Below are positions 7,301 through 9,774 of a DNA stretch of 9,774 nucleotides, piece after piece. Numbering within the stretch: the stretch's first letter is position 1; every line of letters starts with the position of its first letter. The notes below the pieces were generated by a model, which searched no databases, was not told the origin of the DNA, and was given only the letters and a program-made list of their open reading frames with translations. Location of the stretch: the NCBI GenBank assembly GCA_028703035.1, contig JAQVNR010000052.1:1-9774 (forward strand). Reading direction: 5' to 3'. A program made the translations under genes and the position numbers. The stretch comes from Bacilli bacterium (GTDB taxonomy: Bacteria; Bacillota_I; Bacilli_A; RF39; UBA660).

Positions 7301-9529
7301 CATTGTACTGGCTTCTAATAAATTATCAGCCCCTTCGTTTCCATCTAAATTAGTTTCAACTGCAAATGCATCGGTTACACTATTTGTATCAACATCAAAT
7401 TTAGCGAATAAATCTTTTGTCTCTTCAGTTTTAACTATTACACTCCCAACAAAGCAATTATCAATTGCTTCATTACCATCTTGCAAGTTCACCGTAGCAT
7501 AAACTGAAATTGTATAGGTTTCATTTGCTCTTAAATTATTTACTGCAAAAGGAATTGACAAATTTCCCTGGGTCGTAAATGATTTACTATGTCCAGTTGA
7601 ATTGGCATAAACAATCGTAATTAAATTATTATCTAAAGATATTGTATTTCCATCATCATTTATTATCAAATTGCCTTCAATATTTTCAAATGTTATGTTT
7701 GCTGGTTCAAAACGAAGAGTCGGAAATTGAACTCCATCCATTTTAAAGATCGTACTAAATTCACTATTATACTCAATATATTTTTCATTATCATAAAACT
7801 CGGCTATTACCTTGAAAGTATAAGGAACACCTCGAAAGAAAGTGTTTTCATCAACGGGAACATCAATCGATATAGGTTGATTTTTTTCAATTACCGCTAC
7901 TGGTCCAATACTTTCATCTGTTATTAATCTAGCATCATAAATTGCATACTTATAATTTTCAATACCACTATCAACATCACTAACTCGATTAGCCTTTAAA
8001 GTAAAAACTCCGTTTCTTTTATCAATAATTGCTGATACGTTTCCAAAAGTAGGCTTATTTTTTAAAGTTTTACATTCATATTCTAATTCATACCCACTAG
8101 CAATAATTATATCTTCATAAACAAAATTAGTAATAATAACTTTATAATCAGTATTAGCTACTAAATCATCAAATGTAATTATTAATCCTTCTTTAGCTGC
8201 ATTTATATCAAAATTAATTCTTTTAATAATTTCATTTACATTATTAAATAATAAAATTTCTGCAGATTTCACTTTTGAATAAGATTCAGCTTTAACCATA
8301 AAACTCAATTCTGTTTTTGTAAAATAATTTTTAAATATTTCAATTCCTATTAATTCGGTTCTAAAGCTTTTTACTAAGAAATCTCTATTATAAATCGTTC
8401 CATCTTTAATATATTCAGAATTAATTATTAAAGTATAATTAATATCAGGACTAAGGTTTTCTACATTAACATCAATTATGTAAGAACCAGAAGATTCTTC
8501 TTTTATATAAACAATTTTTCCAGATCCTGTCTCAGATATTTTTACGACGGTAGTTCCCATTAACATATTATTATCGTCAACTACTTTAATAGTAGATGAT
8601 ATTCTATTTGCATTAACATCCATATTTATAACTGAAAAACTAGGAAGATTCTTAACTTCATCATCTACTTCTACTTCTTCATAAAAATCATCGCTATCTT
8701 GAATTGAACCATCTTGAATTGAACCACCATTATTTTCATTTAAATTAGGGTCTTCCGCTTCTTCAGATACTTCTTCTTTATCATCTTCATCATTATCTAT
8801 TTGAATATTATCATTAGAGTCTATTACAAGCTGAGCTAAAGAAAATTTAGCCTCGTCTTCATAATATATTTTGTTATCACTTAAATCTAATTTTACTTTT
8901 TCTCCAAAAAATATTAATGTATCTGATGATATTGTTTGAAGTGATACTTCTTGATTTTCTAATCGAATGATATCACCATCAACTATATTTAACTCTAAAT
9001 AACCATTTATATCCCTTTCATTATCTGGGGTTTTTAATTTTAAATTTTTAGACACTAAAAGATATTTATTATCAGATATTTTTATAATAAAATTAGTAAA
9101 ATTAATCTTATGCCCAGAATTGGTTACTGAATATACCCCATTTGAATATTCCATAATTTTTTCTTCAAAAATATTATAATACTTTAAAGTATCATTGTTT
9201 AATTCATCGGTATTTATAATAACACTTTTCTTTAATAAACTTATTGATCCATCTAAATAATGCAATATATTATTATTAGCAACTGTCACTTCATTATTAT
9301 CAATATCAGAAAATATAATATTAGATGGGTATTTATGTTTATATTTTTTTCCTAAATCAAAATAATACTTTATAGAAGCTTTAGAATTAAGAGTATTATT
9401 ATAATTTAATATATATCCATCTTTATTAAAAACTTTATATTGTTTACTATTTCTATCATAAGCTAAATATAAAACAGTTCCAATCATTAATGTTATTGAT
9501 AAAATAATAAATGCTATTTTATATTTCAT
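4340..9529 (-). CDS. Giant membrane-anchored surface protein with about twelve fibronectin-III-like modules
   Basis: The 1729-residue product has no recognised name. The chosen start is ATG at 9529. A TTG two codons upstream (9535) would sit directly against the Shine-Dalgarno AAAGGTGA, whereas the ATG has a normal 6-nt spacing. K2/K4 and one hydrophobic span at about 4-24 make a signal anchor with the C-terminus outside. Residues about 30-237 are a beta domain homologous to that of the 464-residue protein. Residues about 240-291 are a strongly acidic linker containing a tandem GSIQD repeat. From about 296 to the end there are roughly twelve degenerate beta-sandwich units of about 100 residues, each with a Fn3-style L-x-x-x-x-x-Y turn before a strand: LSPDINYTLII, LRANETYTISVYA, LIPKTQYSIKIFA, LERAKNYKIIVTTY. 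The segments near 705-985 and 1190-1285 are less clear. There is no LPXTG motif and no second span. It is the first gene after the promoter, 19 bp before its paralogue and upstream of the F1-like genes. A filament, adhesin or leg-like structure is possible, but this is inference. Confidence 0.88.
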   Translation of the reverse strand: MKYKIAFIILSITLMIGTVLYLAYDRNSKQYKVFNKDGYILNYNNTLNSKASIKYYFDLGKKYKHKYPSNIIFSDIDNNEVTVANNNILHYLDGSISLLKKSVIINTDELNNDTLKYYNIFEEKIMEYSNGVYSVTNSGHKINFTNFIIKISDNKYLLVSKNLKLKTPDNERDINGYLELNIVDGDIIRLENQEVSLQTISSDTLIFFGEKVKLDLSDNKIYYEDEAKFSLAQLVIDSNDNIQIDNDEDDKEEVSEEAEDPNLNENNGGSIQDGSIQDSDDFYEEVEVDDEVKNLPSFSVINMDVNANRISSTIKVVDDNNMLMGTTVVKISETGSGKIVYIKEESSGSYIIDVNVENLSPDINYTLIINSEYIKDGTIYNRDFLVKSFRTELIGIEIFKNYFTKTELSFMVKAESYSKVKSAEILLFNNVNEIIKRINFDINAAKEGLIITFDDLVANTDYKVIITNFVYEDIIIASGYELEYECKTLKNKPTFGNVSAIIDKRNGVFTLKANRVSDVDSGIENYKYAIYDARLITDESIGPVAVIEKNQPISIDVPVDENTFFRGVPYTFKVIAEFYDNEKYIEYNSEFSTIFKMDGVQFPTLRFEPANITFENIEGNLIINDDGNTISLDNNLITIVYANSTGHSKSFTTQGNLSIPFAVNNLRANETYTISVYATVNLQDGNEAIDNCFVGSVIVKTEETKDLFAKFDVDTNSVTDAFAVETNLDGNEGADNLLEASTMTEVIFNLYSGKTTSGKLVKSVKKVDRNLAPYVSDLKEQYYDETFLINPQFFGVTNSDMQEEYYTIEIANAYDYTDYKNVIPIKDNIITVMSNGFVPDLPPDINDAIDVNPIRNKDADDKYRSDLKPETIVGYRVKGAYDNSRKYAKYLKYYIYNADTGKIINPEGEIVTVDSTGIINSAEFYLEDGTSYETVDNDFRRGNNYYFTYEAYLDLNFDGIAETKYPHSDNNDLILSSDIVSPMKQESRIKAYPSLTTTDSMTIKYMINDIDNTFVTNLFYNKINGVEKSTVEFSPSTSSFVSAKLPDLSSGYLDVEISQALIKNSESITRKQLIEQYFESQYSLKELTFHVVKDVNRLIISIVDFDVNYADTKRIAAIRVTFEAGETTIVKDHLKLDDNGTVIIDLADLKELIGQNISINVDAYYDSGIAGFDINGSKLALQKVLRDGLGGEYLIINNLNNLSTRATASGSIYNMTKTDTTLKLNNLSSNLNKNLQTIIDEKGILFGYDYLLPKKLVISPLKVDGTENINFSSIIPGYSLLDENGQLGIVSTLRSAQINLKFYGADASQMEDNKFYVELYEINESGTQSELISTTDVIVSGTDYKIELNNLIPKTQYSIKIFANVNNGTEFEKTQLYDVDFKSNTKIHYFSTLSEVGITNVKTKFLAEDYNNKNLIITYNLDQVFGYDKIKYELYKYVENEDGLIEPVLVNQTDDRSPFSSSMEKTIPCSPGGDITFDTSYKLVIVAVVYLTIDGQQVELELNDEISYDFYLEQLRLPFIGIVGTATDDLALKFKVSIADINKIIKSGTYNIKILDWSNNDITPELYKNVEYSINVLNKTFTISNLERAKNYKIIVTTYIDRKNNLTDDEKYEITYVKSTLDDSGIDIGNLYTSMNKDFFNKIDLLFYNSYKLGHIDEIRYSIYSFSGHALNGTESFKPTYIESDTGDYHLFTLDETLPSGGLYHIELQFIYDKRIIKQISIEHNYVAN
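8696..8725 (-). repeat. Perfect tandem duplication of a 15-bp unit in the acidic linker
   Basis: The plus-strand unit ATCTTGAATTGAACC occurs twice, back to back (8696-8710 and 8711-8725). It encodes GSIQDGSIQD in the acidic linker of the giant protein. The in-frame, error-free copy suggests a recent slippage event and a length-tolerant spacer. Confidence 0.9.
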
Positions 9530-9535
9530 AAACAA

Positions 9536-9543
9536 TCACCTTT
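9536..9543 (-). promoter_or_regulatory. Ribosome binding site deciding the start of the giant surface protein
   Basis: On the minus strand AAAGGTGA ends directly before TTG (9535) and 6 nt before ATG (9529). Only the ATG has workable spacing, so the protein starts MKYKIAF rather than MFMKYKIAF. An ATG at 9546 just upstream is in another frame and stops after six codons. Confidence 0.8.
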
Positions 9544-9609
9544 CATCTGCCTAAATTAAAATTTTAAAATTTTACTTCAGAACAATTTTCTTTATGCTAC
9601 TTCTTTTCA

Positions 9610-9638
9610 ATAATAACATTTAGTTCGACATAAATCAA
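9610..9638 (-). promoter_or_regulatory. Predicted sigma-A type promoter for the operon, with extended -10
   Basis: Read on the minus strand: -35 TTGATT (9638-9633, 4/6 to consensus), a 17-bp spacer, and -10 TATTAT (9615-9610, 5/6) preceded by TG one base upstream, which makes an extended -10. Transcription would start near 9603, giving a leader of about 75 nt before ATG 9529. The leader holds a 16-bp AT-only palindrome at 9558-9573 and no riboswitch I can recognise. A weaker alternative with -10 CATAAT at 9671-9666 lies upstream, but its -35 is poor. AT-rich DNA yields chance matches, so confidence is moderate. Confidence 0.6.
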
Positions 9639-9672
9639 CAAAATAACGTAACTATTCACGGAAATATTATGA

Positions 9673-9709
9673 TTTAAAGCAAGAGTTTACAGTAAAGGCT
9701 TGCTTTAAA
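9673..9709. repeat. 37-bp near-perfect palindrome upstream of the operon promoter
   Basis: The arms TTTAAAGCAAG (9673-9683) and CTTGCTTTAAA (9699-9709) are perfect inverted repeats. The interior TTTACAGTAAA (9686-9696) is itself a palindrome with the same centre (9691). Only two of 18 pairs (9684/9698 and 9685/9697) fail. It ends 34 bp upstream of the predicted -35 box. It could be an operator for a dimeric regulator or a weak terminator of an unseen upstream gene. No T-run follows it on either strand, which argues against a classic intrinsic terminator. The rest of 9710-9774 holds several TTTAAA-centred short repeats and no supportable gene; a short open tail on the minus strand ending in TAA near 9736 may be chance. 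Confidence 0.65.
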
Positions 9710-9774
9710 AAGTGGCCGGTTTTAAATTTTATTCTTTAAACTATCTTATAAGAGGCTTTAAAACATAAAATAAA

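Noticed and set aside
9530..9535. TTG start two codons upstream for the giant protein
   Set aside because: TTG abuts the Shine-Dalgarno with no spacer; the ATG at 9529 has correct spacing.
9673..9709. Classic rho-independent terminator
   Set aside because: Stem is AT-rich with only a few G-C pairs and no T-run follows on either strand.
9704..9726. Short inverted repeat TTTAAAA/TTTTAAA around a GC-rich GGCCGG core
   Set aside because: The arms are A/T only and expected by chance in such AT-rich DNA; it overlaps the larger palindrome without adding pairs.

Overview
The window is very AT-rich, and every convincing gene lies on the minus strand, in one tightly packed run read from right to left. 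Shine-Dalgarno sites are strong, and all five tryptophans in the encoded proteins use TGG, with no in-frame TGA, so the standard bacterial code fits better than the Mycoplasma code. Base composition, N/K/I-rich proteins and strong SD sites suggest a low-GC Bacillota organism, perhaps a gut or mollicute-related lineage such as RF39, Izemoplasmatales or Erysipelotrichales. The lineage is an inference from style only; no taxonomic marker is present.

Layout in transcription order: (1) an upstream regulatory stretch (9536-9774) with a 37-bp near-palindrome and a good extended -10 promoter; (2) a 1729-residue membrane-anchored exported protein made mostly of fibronectin-III-like beta modules (9529-4340); (3) a 464-residue paralogue with the same N-terminal plan but only about two such modules (4320-2926); (4) an ATP synthase subunit c-like protein (2911-2666); (5) a single-span protein with a long cytoplasmic part, looking like a subunit b with a delta-like tail (2664-1921); (6) an F1 alpha-type subunit (1902-580); (7) the first 194 codons of an F1 gamma-type subunit, running off the left edge (583-1). 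Gaps are 19, 14, 1 and 18 bp, then an ATGA overlap, so this looks like one operon. Beta and epsilon subunits would be expected just beyond the left edge.

This is unlikely to be an ordinary ATP synthase operon. The order c-b-alpha-gamma is the canonical atp order, but the ion-channel subunit a, which normally precedes c, is absent, and its place is taken by two large single-span surface proteins. The c-like protein keeps the glycine-rich helix 1 and the R-x-P polar loop that meets F1, but the ion-binding Asp/Glu of helix 2 is a threonine (T60), and helix 2 has no carboxylate at all. The alpha subunit keeps its P-loop and arginine finger but lacks about 55 C-terminal residues.

The most economical reading is an F1-derived, ATP-driven rotary machine that has lost ion transport and is coupled through a c-like ring to a surface apparatus of Fn3-like proteins. 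This is reminiscent of, but distinct from, the F1-like ATPases known in mycoplasmas, where no c subunit is recognisable. The parts list and the missing residues are seen directly; the mechanical function is inference.
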